Below, in pieces: positions 8,858-17,616 of a stretch of 64,000 nt of DNA. The translations under genes and the position numbers were made by a program. The stretch is from assembly GCF_025562715.2 (NCBI RefSeq), contig NZ_JAPFCC010000001.1, positions 2,064,501 through 2,128,500 of the forward strand. The letters are read 5' to 3'. The notes below the pieces were generated by a model. That model ran no database searches, was not told where the DNA came from, and worked only from the letters and a program-made list of their open reading frames with translations. How positions within the stretch are numbered: position 1 is the first letter of the stretch; each line of letters begins with the position of its first letter. Source of the stretch: Endozoicomonas gorgoniicola (lineage in GTDB: Bacteria; Pseudomonadota; Gammaproteobacteria; Pseudomonadales; Endozoicomonadaceae).

Positions 8858-8916
8858 ATGCAGTTTGCTGTGCCAATGAAGCGAACTTTTTCTACCGGAA
8901 AGAATCAGACATTGGA

Positions 8917-8935
8917 TACAGTTCTAAAAACTGTA
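8917..8935 (+). promoter_or_regulatory. Operator-like inverted repeat upstream of arfA-like gene
   Basis: TACAGTT-CTAAA-AACTGTA is a perfect 7-bp inverted repeat, about 50 bp upstream of the ATG at 8984. A TGTGATAC extended -10-like sequence follows immediately. This is suggestive of a regulated promoter and is not proven. Confidence 0.4.
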
Positions 8936-8983
8936 TGTGATACACTCAGGATTCATAAAAAAGAGGCTATTAAGGAGAGCATC

Positions 8984-9169
8984 ATGGCTAAATCCAAACG
9001 AAAACGCCCTGCTTCGGCAGTGCTGAAACTTATGAGTGACCCCATGTTCAGACAACGCAGGGAGAAGCTTAAAACCCGCTACAACCGTAAGGAAAAACAC
9101 AACGGACGGTCTGATTCAAGGTCGTACCAGAAAGCATTGAGCGAATCAGTGCTTCCTCGTGCGGCTTGA
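8984..9169 (+). CDS. arfA: ArfA-like alternative ribosome-rescue factor
   Basis: A 61-residue basic protein. The segment SDPMFRQRREKLKTRYNRKEKHNGR lines up with the conserved ArfA core (DPLFRQRVEKNKKGKGSY.RKGKHG in E. coli, recalled). ArfA recruits RF2 to ribosomes stalled on mRNAs lacking a stop codon. The ATG at 8984 is chosen because TAAGGAGAGCATC precedes it; the frame stays open upstream to 8858 but without comparable signals. As in chromosomal arfA genes, a hairpin lies inside the 3' coding region. The last ~24 bp overlap the convergent recombinase gene. Assignment rests on a short motif, so moderate confidence. Confidence 0.68.
   Translation: MAKSKRKRPASAVLKLMSDPMFRQRREKLKTRYNRKEKHNGRSDSRSYQKALSESVLPRAA
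9132..9154 (+). promoter_or_regulatory. RNA hairpin within the 3' end of arfA-like gene
   Basis: AAGCATTGA-GCGAA-TCAGTGCTT forms a 9-bp stem with one wobble pair, a few codons before the stop. In E. coli arfA a hairpin at the equivalent position is cut by RNase III, giving a non-stop mRNA. Functional equivalence is inferred from position only. Confidence 0.45.
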
Positions 9170-10162
9170 GTCAGCCTTTCTGTTTTTACGGCTTCCTAAA
9201 TACGCTGACACTACATGAATGCGGTTGTGGCCTAACTGTTTTACAATGGCTTCTCTGGCTTGTTTATCTACATTTTTATCGGGAATACGATCATCCCTGA
9301 AAACGGGTGCCAGACAGCCGGTTAACTGCTGGTATTGCTCACAGGCAAAAGCCGCTCGCAGGTCATGGCGATTATTCAAGCCATATTTCTTCAGTACAGG
9401 GCCACTGTGCATTCTTACTAAAGCCAGAAAATCCTCAATACGCTTTCCTTCAGGAATCAGGTTTCTGCCACTTCCCTGTAATCTTGCAGCCTGTGATAAA
9501 GCGATATGCGCAGAGTCTGATACCGGAACAAAACGCTCTGCCCTGGAAGGGCTTGTCGCTGTTGATTTACCACGCCCACCCTTGGTACCCAGCTCAATAT
9601 CAATCTTCCTGTTCTCATGGCTTTGCTGCAGAGCTTTCTGGCAATCCAGCAGAACCGCTTCTCTGGAGCGAAGCCCAAGTTCACGACACAAACCCAATAC
9701 CGCAGCAATGCGCTCCCGCCCCGCCATGATTAATTCAGCCTGAGCCTGTGCCAGTTTTTCGCGGCTTAACTCCGGTGCTTCGGTACGAGCTTTCTCACGG
9801 TTGGCCTGCAAAGCTTCGGAGGGATTGATTCGAATATCATTGTTATTCCGTAATGCTTTCATGACCACATTACAGGTCGATAACAAATTCTGTGCCGTAG
9901 CCACTGACAACGGTTTGCCCTGCCCTTCCAGCCTTGCCCGCAGGTAGAACGCATAACGCTTCAAAGTCTGGTTGTTTATCTGGTGGGCTTCCCGAATATT
10001 CTGGGTTTTGCTCCAGGCGCAAAACTGCTTCCACCGCTGAGTATGGGTTGCCACAGTACAAAACTGATCTGGCATCATTTCTCTGAGCGCATTATGTCCA
10101 GCATAAGACAACTGTCTGCCAAAGCCGAAATTATGGTCGTTGCGTGTTAAATATTGAGGCAC
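9146..10162 (-). CDS. Tyrosine recombinase of the mobile-element integrase type
   Basis: A 338-residue tyrosine recombinase. An N-terminal SAM-like DNA-binding half (~1-130) precedes the catalytic half, where LGLRSREAVLLD supplies the first Arg (~175), HDLRAAF the H-x-x-R box (~265) and QLGHNRIHVVSAYLG the His and nucleophilic Tyr (~310-320). It resembles the 'integrase_1'-type recombinases found inside large conjugative elements. GTG is the likely start, with GGAGG 9 nt upstream. Its 3' end overlaps the convergent arfA-like gene. It lies in the middle of the cargo, so it is probably not the integrase for the whole element, though that cannot be ruled out here. Confidence 0.8.
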   Translation of the reverse strand: MPQYLTRNDHNFGFGRQLSYAGHNALREMMPDQFCTVATHTQRWKQFCAWSKTQNIREAHQINNQTLKRYAFYLRARLEGQGKPLSVATAQNLLSTCNVVMKALRNNNDIRINPSEALQANREKARTEAPELSREKLAQAQAELIMAGRERIAAVLGLCRELGLRSREAVLLDCQKALQQSHENRKIDIELGTKGGRGKSTATSPSRAERFVPVSDSAHIALSQAARLQGSGRNLIPEGKRIEDFLALVRMHSGPVLKKYGLNNRHDLRAAFACEQYQQLTGCLAPVFRDDRIPDKNVDKQAREAIVKQLGHNRIHVVSAYLGSRKNRKADSSRTRKH

Positions 10163-10893
10163 AAAAGTATCCCTCCACCCATCTCTTTATCAAAAAAGGG
10201 GCACACTGGAAAATCAGTCCCATAACCCTAATCTAAGTTCAATGCGAAGCCACATCACGCAGTGGCCAAACGGGACAACCTGTAACGCAAGGGTTGCGGG
10301 CAGTGACGCTCATTGCTCCAGAGAGCTGAGCCTTGCTGATGCCAGCAGCTGAGGCGATGGCTGTTATAACCAATTCTAAAAATTAGCCGGGTTTAGCGAG
10401 TCGCCTGCTTATAAAAAAGTCCATCACACATCTGAAATTGCCGATAGAAGACGCTGGTCGATCTGTAGGGCACGGATACCAACGGATCCAGAGAGGGTCT
10501 CTCGAAACGGCTTTTTGAAAATGCACTGCAACCGAATTTAAGCACGCCTTTTCCTGTGACCCGATGTAATGGGAGATGAAAAACACAGGTATCAGCACTC
10601 TGAAAAACGAGCAGCAATAGAGACAGGTCAATCTGACAAGCAAACCAACCCTAAAGCCAGAGCGATTAAGCCCTGACGGTATCGCAGCAGGTAATCTGCT
10701 GAGCAGAAAGACTCGCGAAGAGTGGTGGGTGCCTCACGGCAAAACTCTTTCTGCATCAACGTCGTCGAGGGTAAATTGCAACCCTCTCCTTAAATTGCAG
10801 AAAGTAAATTTGCCATGCAAAAACAAATTACTCATGGCAAATAGCAGAATCGAAATTATACCTTAAGTTGGATTTTTTTCACCTATTCAAGCG
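10163..10893. other. Gene-free stretch between recombinase and BREX, with inverted repeats
   Basis: No gene that I can support. It contains an inverted repeat ATTTGCCATG/CATGGCAAAT (10808-10817 with 10833-10842, 15-nt spacer) downstream of brxL. A second pair, GCAGAAAGA/TCTTTCTGC, spans about 10704-10754, and TAAATTGCA occurs twice (near 10772 and 10793). These could be 3' ends, recombination sites or binding sites. Confidence 0.4.
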
Positions 10894-12918
10894 TTAATCC
10901 GCCCCAAGAGCCTTAAAAATCGCATCCACTGGATCAGAATAAAAGCTTGTTTGAAATTTTGCGAATAACTCTCCGGGTACAGTAGGGATATCAGCCACGC
11001 TGGCCATTGACAGAAGAATCCGTTTCGCCCCAGCATCCAGTGCAATTTGCAAGCATTCAGCTAAATTTTCAACAGGAATAACATTTCCACCAAGGCTCAT
11101 GTCCCCGAGGATAACCAGCTGGCTTTGCAATGGTCTTCCGAGAAGCACCGAACTGAACGCTATAAAGTTAGCCATCGCTGTTTGAGTAGATGGTCCAGTA
11201 TTATGTAATTCAACACAGTGAAGGTGATATTCATGATCTGCAAATTTTGCCGATGCACTGACTCTGGAAACATTCGCCCGAAAGTAGTCAAACCCTACTT
11301 TCACTGCTTCTTTAGCAGGCGCATTAGAACCAAATCCTGATGTTGTGTGCTTGCCATTGCCAGGCGTCATCTGGGTTTCTAGTCGATACAATCCTCGATG
11401 ACCACTGCTGCCAACTCCTACAGTATGAACAACGCCTGGCTTCATAGCATCCTCAGGAATCAGCTTACTTCCACCTTGTTCAGGAATCCCCACAAACACT
11501 TCATCCATTGATTCCTGTTCCAGGTAGCTAAAATGCACATCATAAAACTCCATGCCACCCAGCTTTTTCAGCTGTTCCTTAACCCTTCGACGAGCTTCCA
11601 GCGCATACTTTAAGCAACGCTCAACAGCTTCTTTATCAAAAGCCTCGTTTGGATACAGTAGTTTCAACAAGCCAGATACAGTCTTCTTAACTGCAATAGT
11701 GTCCCTCTGGTTGAGGTCTCTTCCCAGAGTGAAATGCCTGTAGATCGAATCAGAATAATTTCTTTTACGCATTTCCCGGAAGAACTCAGCAAGATAGTCA
11801 ACAATCAATCCATACTGGTCTGTAAAAAATTCAGGCCGCATCTTAGGTATTTCCCAGCCAGGGATATAAGCATGAAAACGATCAAAGAATGCAGTATCAA
11901 TCATTGGGGCTGGAAATGGCGCTAATAAATGACTGGTCTTAACCAGAGTATCTACAGACTGATTGATATTACCCACAAACACCATAGATGCATTGGCACT
12001 TATAGACTCCCTTCCACGACTGAAAGCACCATTTGCCATAAACCCTTTCATAATCTGGATGCCGTCTTTGTCTTTGAAGTTAATACCGGCAACTTCATCA
12101 AAAGTAACAACATCCCATAAACCCACCAGCCCAACTGAACGGCTGCTCATATTGTAAAAGAGATTTGCTACTGTCGTCTGTCCTCCCGAGACCAGAATAC
12201 TATTAGGACTGATATCCTCGTACATATAGCTCTTACCCGTTCCTCTGGGACCAAGCTCACAAACATTGTAGTTATTCTCAACAAACGGAATCATGCGCGC
12301 CAGTAGGTGCCACTTTGTCCTCTCATCAAGATTAGTCGGCTCCATTCCTGTTGAACGCACAAGAACATCTATCCACTCTTCTTCTGAGAAAGCATCCCGC
12401 CCTTTCAGCAGTCCGTCCATGTCCATAGTTGGCATCTGGATCGGCTTAAGCTGAGAAACTGAAAAAGGAGAATCTTTTTGATTCTCTTCGTGGAAATACT
12501 CTATGGTAATAATGCACCAGATGCCTCCTGCTAACAACTTGTCAAACTCTTTGACTTTGCTGTCGGCAATAAATACACCCCGTAACCCAAGATTGCTGAG
12601 CGCTGCCTCATACCGGTCTTTTTTTTCATTAAGCCGGACTGTGACCTTATCGATGATCTTGTAAACACCACTCTCGCGAATTTTCGACTTAATTCGTTCC
12701 GCTTCGTCTGGGCGAACATAGTTATCAGAAAGAATCTGCTTCACCCGAGCCAGCCCTTCCTGAATCAATTGCTCATCACTGGACGAGCAGTACATCCCTA
12801 ACAGGTACTCAAGAACATAAACAGGAACATTCGCCCCTTCGCGAACCAACTTTGTCAGATCCTTTCGGACAATTTTTCCCGGAAAATGTTCTATCAACAG
12901 GTCATCAGTCTGGCTCAT
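10894..12918 (-). CDS. brxL: BREX protein BrxL (AAA+/Lon-like)
   Basis: A 674-residue BrxL, the last gene of the type I BREX operon. The AAA+ core has Walker A GPRGTGKSY (~226) and Walker B VVTFDEVAG (~265). The C-terminal ~150 residues are Lon-protease-like. The Ser of the PST segment (HNTGPSTQTAMANF, ~576) is present. The position normally holding the catalytic Lys reads NLAECLQIA, compared with LKEKL in Lon, so peptidase activity is doubtful; published structural work on BrxL supports a DNA-bound multimer. It starts 15 bp after the pglZ stop, so it is in the same transcription unit. Confidence 0.95.
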   Translation of the reverse strand: MSQTDDLLIEHFPGKIVRKDLTKLVREGANVPVYVLEYLLGMYCSSSDEQLIQEGLARVKQILSDNYVRPDEAERIKSKIRESGVYKIIDKVTVRLNEKKDRYEAALSNLGLRGVFIADSKVKEFDKLLAGGIWCIITIEYFHEENQKDSPFSVSQLKPIQMPTMDMDGLLKGRDAFSEEEWIDVLVRSTGMEPTNLDERTKWHLLARMIPFVENNYNVCELGPRGTGKSYMYEDISPNSILVSGGQTTVANLFYNMSSRSVGLVGLWDVVTFDEVAGINFKDKDGIQIMKGFMANGAFSRGRESISANASMVFVGNINQSVDTLVKTSHLLAPFPAPMIDTAFFDRFHAYIPGWEIPKMRPEFFTDQYGLIVDYLAEFFREMRKRNYSDSIYRHFTLGRDLNQRDTIAVKKTVSGLLKLLYPNEAFDKEAVERCLKYALEARRRVKEQLKKLGGMEFYDVHFSYLEQESMDEVFVGIPEQGGSKLIPEDAMKPGVVHTVGVGSSGHRGLYRLETQMTPGNGKHTTSGFGSNAPAKEAVKVGFDYFRANVSRVSASAKFADHEYHLHCVELHNTGPSTQTAMANFIAFSSVLLGRPLQSQLVILGDMSLGGNVIPVENLAECLQIALDAGAKRILLSMASVADIPTVPGELFAKFQTSFYSDPVDAIFKALGAD

Positions 12919-12933
12919 TAAAAAACTCCCTGA

Positions 12934-15651
12934 TCAAAAGTCATCAAAAAAAGCAATATCTATCAGCACGGGCTGTGACATGACTTCAGAGCGTGTATCT
13001 GCTTTTTCCAGAACCAGATAATATTGGGCTTTCCGGTCAAACTGCAGAGCCTTGAGAGTAAAGCGAACTCGTTTTTTTCGCTCATCCATAGAGGCAGATG
13101 CACTATCAAAAGTAAGAATTTGCTGATCAGATACTGCCTTTCCGGAGCTGTCCCGGATTTCAGCTCGCAGAGAAACAGCTTTTACTTTTTCGCTGACCAC
13201 ACTGGCTTGCAGCATAGTGAAGTAATGGGTCGGAGTCGTGATCCTGTGGTTATCGCCCAGAATAACAACATCCACATCGGATACTCTCTGTTTATGGGCT
13301 GACTGACCTCGTTTAAGGCGAGCTTCGATAACTGGCACCACGGTTTCCTGAGCCAGTAAGCCGCCATGAACAAACCTGGCTCCCCCTTTGAAGTGAAAGC
13401 GTTTAACTCCCTTGGGAAGAACAAATTCTTCAGGACCAGATACTCCCGAGGTAATCGACAGTTTGCCATGGTGAACCTGATCATCCACGTCAATACCCGT
13501 GCCAATCAGATAGCGTTTGTTCTCTTTGATAAGCATTCCGGAAGACATGGATGCCGGGCTTTTGTCCAGTTCTGAAACTTTGCTTGTCTGATAGATAAAG
13601 CCATGATCAGAGGTAATAAATACTTGGGTACCATTCCAGCTATTCACTATTTTATTTACCAGCGTTTTCAGTTCCTCAACTGTCTGACGAACGGCTGCAA
13701 ATGCTTCCTGCTCTGTGGCTTCCTTGTCACCTTTAGCATCAATAGCGTCATGGAAAATATAGATAACCCGGCTATCTTTGAAACGTTCCCGTCCCATAGT
13801 CTTGTTGAGCGATTTGGTTTCCTCAAAATCAAGAGCACAACCATCAAAAGCAGCCAGAACCCTGTTTCTCTCTTCGATGCTAACGCAATTCGCACCGTCA
13901 ACTTTAACCGTGCTATCAACGAAGCTGATGGTATCTTTTCTCGGTAACAGGGCTGCCTTACCCAGTGCAGTATACGACGGCAACACACCAAGCTGGCTTG
14001 ACAGTTCTGATTGAACTCTGGATATACCAGCCAGATGATGATTCAGCTCATGAGCTACTTCATAGCGCATGGCATCGCTGACAATAACAAATATCTTCCG
14101 CTTGCTATCTTTAGCCAGCTCCGTAGCCACTCTCTCTTTAAAGAAATTAAACTGGTTTGGAATCTGTGGCAGCGTCCATCGTGACAGAAACTCTCCACCA
14201 AAGTGACGATCCCACTTCAAAGCAAAAGGTGCCATAAAGGTATTCACATAGGTGTTCTCAATGGTTTCTGTCAGCTGAGTCAATATGCCCCAGTGAGTGA
14301 CCTGATCGGCATTTTCCCTGTAGATACGGTAATGCATGTCACAGAAGAAATACTGATTCTCATAAGCCTGATACAAATCCGCCGGACTGTCAGATGTATC
14401 ATTCTTGAAATCTTCTACCGCTGTCAGCAGATTAAGAGCAGCATCAAATGCTTTGTAAACAGCACGAAACCCTTGATGGGTATCATTATTGGATACAGGT
14501 GATGCCCAATACCCCTCCAGCCTCTGCTGAACCATATTTTTCAGGGCACCAGCGGCAAGTCTTGGGTGTTCCAGAGTATTGTCCTGCAGAATGCGATCCC
14601 TGAGTACAGAGGCAATATACCGTTCAACCGCAGCAAAGGTTTTTGCATCCACCAGATGCTCTATCTCCAGAGAAGCCAGCAAACTGTCGATATTCAGCTC
14701 TTTTTCAACCCAGCTTGAGAGTTGATTATAACTACCCATCCAGCTTATAGAATCTCGCCAGGCCGATAACGTAACCACGGTATTATTGGTTGCCCTTGAT
14801 CCTTTCAGGATTTTAGATTCAAGTGCTGTTGGTATGGATGTCAACGCGGAGTAATTAAAGTCAGAGACCATCAAACAGCAGAGCAAGTGCGCCAGTTTTG
14901 GTACTTCTGCATCATAACTGAACTCCTGAGCAACCAAAGCCCAGAAAGCATTCTCAAGGCCGAACTTGCATAAGTCATTCCAGCCCTGGGGCATAACCTC
15001 CCAGTTAATGTCTTCAGCTGACTCAAACTGTCCGGAGAACAGGTTATACAACTGGGTTAACAGACTAACGATATCGTAGCGGTCTGAATTTAGCAGAACG
15101 CCTAACATCTTCTTTTCCAGCTGGGCATGATCATCCCGCACATCCAGAACTCTTTTGAGCTTCTTTATCCGCTGCCTGTTTTTGAAAAAACTCCGATGTT
15201 TTTCAATAAAATCCCTGACTGCCTGCAATGCCAGCTGTGATTCAGGCTTAAGTCCAAGTTCCTCAAGCATTAATGCCGCAAAACCCACGGCAACTTCATC
15301 AGAATAGAGCCTTACATCCAGCAACCAGTCGTTCCTGGGTTCTGGTTTGGCCTTTTCACTGAATAACAAAAAGGGCTGATCAGGTTCATCGATTTCTATA
15401 CGGGTTTTCACACCCAGCATAGGTTCGTTATCCAGCCTGATCAGGGCAACATCAGGCAGATGAGTCATAAGCTCATCCAGTTCATCGGCATACACCCGAT
15501 CGGTATCGTGCCAGAAAACCAGCCTGTGGCTGGAAAAACGACGCTGAATATCTTCCAGCACTTTCCCGGTAGACCCACCTTTGCTGCTGCCTGCAATGCT
15601 GTTGCCTGAAACAAGAGCGTTTTTGCGCTCGGGGCTGATAGACTTATCCAC
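12934..15651 (-). CDS. pglZ: BREX phosphatase-superfamily protein PglZ
   Basis: A 905-residue PglZ. The central to C-terminal alkaline-phosphatase fold shows the metal-site motifs VIVSDAMRYEVAHEL (~525) and FITSDHGFIY (~682). It is a core BREX component needed with PglX for methylation and phage exclusion. The likely start is a GTG with GGAGAG 7 nt upstream. This start lies within the 3' end of the HNH gene (8-nt overlap), so pglZ is translationally coupled to PtuB. In the usual type I order pglZ directly follows pglX; here two extra genes intervene. Confidence 0.95.
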   Translation of the reverse strand: MDKSISPERKNALVSGNSIAGSSKGGSTGKVLEDIQRRFSSHRLVFWHDTDRVYADELDELMTHLPDVALIRLDNEPMLGVKTRIEIDEPDQPFLLFSEKAKPEPRNDWLLDVRLYSDEVAVGFAALMLEELGLKPESQLALQAVRDFIEKHRSFFKNRQRIKKLKRVLDVRDDHAQLEKKMLGVLLNSDRYDIVSLLTQLYNLFSGQFESAEDINWEVMPQGWNDLCKFGLENAFWALVAQEFSYDAEVPKLAHLLCCLMVSDFNYSALTSIPTALESKILKGSRATNNTVVTLSAWRDSISWMGSYNQLSSWVEKELNIDSLLASLEIEHLVDAKTFAAVERYIASVLRDRILQDNTLEHPRLAAGALKNMVQQRLEGYWASPVSNNDTHQGFRAVYKAFDAALNLLTAVEDFKNDTSDSPADLYQAYENQYFFCDMHYRIYRENADQVTHWGILTQLTETIENTYVNTFMAPFALKWDRHFGGEFLSRWTLPQIPNQFNFFKERVATELAKDSKRKIFVIVSDAMRYEVAHELNHHLAGISRVQSELSSQLGVLPSYTALGKAALLPRKDTISFVDSTVKVDGANCVSIEERNRVLAAFDGCALDFEETKSLNKTMGRERFKDSRVIYIFHDAIDAKGDKEATEQEAFAAVRQTVEELKTLVNKIVNSWNGTQVFITSDHGFIYQTSKVSELDKSPASMSSGMLIKENKRYLIGTGIDVDDQVHHGKLSITSGVSGPEEFVLPKGVKRFHFKGGARFVHGGLLAQETVVPVIEARLKRGQSAHKQRVSDVDVVILGDNHRITTPTHYFTMLQASVVSEKVKAVSLRAEIRDSSGKAVSDQQILTFDSASASMDERKKRVRFTLKALQFDRKAQYYLVLEKADTRSEVMSQPVLIDIAFFDDF

Positions 15652-16285
15652 TCACTCTCTCCGCCTGTAGTAGCAGGGCCTGCTCCTGCCTCAGCCGATT
15701 CACAACCACCTGAGAAAAAGGCTCCAGCTGACCATTATCATCCGCTGAATTATAGAGCTCGATATACTCTTCTATATCTTCCAGCTTTAAATCGTCCTCA
15801 AACAACCCGGAGCCCGATAGAGCCGCTTTACGCATATTTCTCAACTTCACAATATTCAAATTCAATACATCAATACTGGTGTCAGCGTCCTGATCATCTT
15901 CTACCGAGGCAACGTAGCCATTGGAGCGGAAAACAAACCGCTCTTCACAATCATCCTGTAAAGGGGTCACTGGCAATGGCCGACTGCCTTTGGCGTGACC
16001 ACAATGTTCCTGCCGTGGCCCACCATTACAGGATGCCAGTAAATTACTGAACTCCAGCTGGAGTTTCTTGTGTTTATTCTGGTCAAGCACATGTTCGATA
16101 TGCGTTGAATCCAGTTCAACACGAATGCCACAGTAGCAACACTGCCCCAGCTGATCTCCTATCAACTGTTGCTTAACCTCGTTATAAAGCGGCTGGTTAG
16201 CCACGAAGTTTTTATAGGTAGCACCATTACAGCCTTTGTACGCATTAAAAGCAGCAGGGGCAGCCGACTTTTTGATATGTCTCAT
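15644..16285 (-). CDS. ptuB: PtuB-like HNH nuclease
   Basis: A 213-residue HNH protein of the TIGR02646/PtuB type. CCYCGIR (~48) and a later GGPRQEHCGH segment supply metal ligands. The HNH core reads THIEH (~62), then EFSNLLASCNG (~80). In Septu (PtuAB) and in retron-linked systems this nuclease is controlled by the ATPase PtuA. Here its ATG overlaps the ptuA-like stop as ATGA, and its 3' end overlaps the start of pglZ. It is therefore locked into the BREX operon. Confidence 0.87.
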   Translation of the reverse strand: MRHIKKSAAPAAFNAYKGCNGATYKNFVANQPLYNEVKQQLIGDQLGQCCYCGIRVELDSTHIEHVLDQNKHKKLQLEFSNLLASCNGGPRQEHCGHAKGSRPLPVTPLQDDCEERFVFRSNGYVASVEDDQDADTSIDVLNLNIVKLRNMRKAALSGSGLFEDDLKLEDIEEYIELYNSADDNGQLEPFSQVVVNRLRQEQALLLQAERVSG

Positions 16286-17538
16286 CGACCCAGTTTCTCC
16301 CTGCGTTTCAACAGGATGCCGGCACGGATCAACTCAGGATCGTTACCAATCAGTGTCTGCAACTGATTCAGCTGTTCCCTGGCTTCAGTCGTCTTATTCT
16401 CATCCAGCAACAAAAATAAATGATCCAGCTGCTCACGAACCGAAAGCGTTCTGGAAGAGGCGTCCATAACCTCTTCCAGAAGGTCAGAGGCATCCCGTCC
16501 ATAAACAGCCTCTGCCAGTGGCAGAATGGGAGGTTGCTCATGAATATTCAGGGCATAAACAGCCGCATGCTTCGCATCACCCAGCACTTGAGGGGAATGA
16601 GTGGTTATCACAAACTGGCAATTCGGAAATGTGCTTTCCAGACCCGGCACAATATTTCTTTGCCAGCGGGGATGCAGGTGCAGTTCAATCTCGTCAATCA
16701 GTATGATGCCTTCGCCCTTTAAAGGGCTTTGACCTGTCGGATTTGCCAGAGCCAACCGGCGTGCAAGGTCGCCGACCAGTGCTAACAGGCATTTCTCACC
16801 ATCAGAAAGCTGATTAATAACAATGGTTTTGCCAGCTTTTTCTGCCAGTAACCGTGGCTTGTGCTCTTCCCGGTCAATTCTTAGTCCGGAAAGCTCTGGC
16901 AGGAACGCGGTAATCGCAGCACGAACCGACATCAACTGGTGATCCTGATAATCAAAATCCTTGAGTTTCAGACGTTGTTCATTTTCCAGGTCTTCACGGT
17001 TACGGAACCACTCAAAGAAGCTGTTAAAGCTGGACGCTTTGGTAAAGGCATTAGAAAAAGCGTCCAGCTGATCATAACGCTTACTTTTTGGCTCCAGCTT
17101 CGCTTCAGTGACCGAGCGATTGACAGGGTAGTAAGCCACCAGCGGTAAAGCGGTGTCGCGCTGTTCCGTCAGTTGCTGTCGAAAATGCAATGCCAGGGCA
17201 GACACATCGTCCATAATGCTCTTTTCAGAACCTGTACGCCCCAGTCGTTTTTTCACCCGCGACCAGAGTACGTCCTGACCATCATGAGTCAGGCATAACT
17301 CAACCAGTGCCGTACTTTCATCATTGAGGATATCCGTGTCATCCATTCTGTTCCCGGATGACTTTTCGCTGCGAATACGTGCAGGCAGCCAGGACAGCAT
17401 CATTCCGATGGCTTCCAGCAGGCTGGTTTTACCGGAACCGTTGCCACCAATAAAAATCAGTGTCTGGGCGTCGGGCAGCGACAGTGTCAGGTCTCTGAAA
17501 CCCCGAAAATTCTTTAGCTCAACGGACTTAAGTTTCAT
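16282..17538 (-). CDS. ptuA: PtuA-like SMC/RecF-type ATPase
   Basis: A 418-residue ABC/SMC-type ATPase of the AAA_21/OLD-like group. Walker A is IGGNGSGKTSLL (~35), the signature is QLSDGEKC (~243), Walker B is ILIDEIELHLHP (~280), and the switch His lies in VITTHSPQVLG. The C-terminal ~90 residues are helical. With the HNH gene immediately downstream this is the PtuA/PtuB (Septu) arrangement. GGAGA precedes the ATG and 78 bp separate it from the pglX stop. It could alternatively be a BREX-specific accessory ATPase related to PtuA. Confidence 0.87.
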   Translation of the reverse strand: MKLKSVELKNFRGFRDLTLSLPDAQTLIFIGGNGSGKTSLLEAIGMMLSWLPARIRSEKSSGNRMDDTDILNDESTALVELCLTHDGQDVLWSRVKKRLGRTGSEKSIMDDVSALALHFRQQLTEQRDTALPLVAYYPVNRSVTEAKLEPKSKRYDQLDAFSNAFTKASSFNSFFEWFRNREDLENEQRLKLKDFDYQDHQLMSVRAAITAFLPELSGLRIDREEHKPRLLAEKAGKTIVINQLSDGEKCLLALVGDLARRLALANPTGQSPLKGEGIILIDEIELHLHPRWQRNIVPGLESTFPNCQFVITTHSPQVLGDAKHAAVYALNIHEQPPILPLAEAVYGRDASDLLEEVMDASSRTLSVREQLDHLFLLLDENKTTEAREQLNQLQTLIGNDPELIRAGILLKRREKLGR

Positions 17539-17616
17539 AGTGCCCGGTTCTCCTTAGTAAAGTGCCGGGAGTGGCAGTACTCCCGAACACATCATCCTTG
17601 CCTTTAACAGGAAAAA

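Noticed and set aside
9146..10162. Tyrosine recombinase as the integrase of the whole element
   Set aside because: It sits internally and no att-like direct repeats or tRNA gene end were found near it; called only a recombinase.
10383..10643. 86-codon minus-strand open frame downstream of the recombinase
   Set aside because: No ribosome-binding site, unusual composition (CLYCCSFF...) and no recognisable family; left as gene-free DNA.
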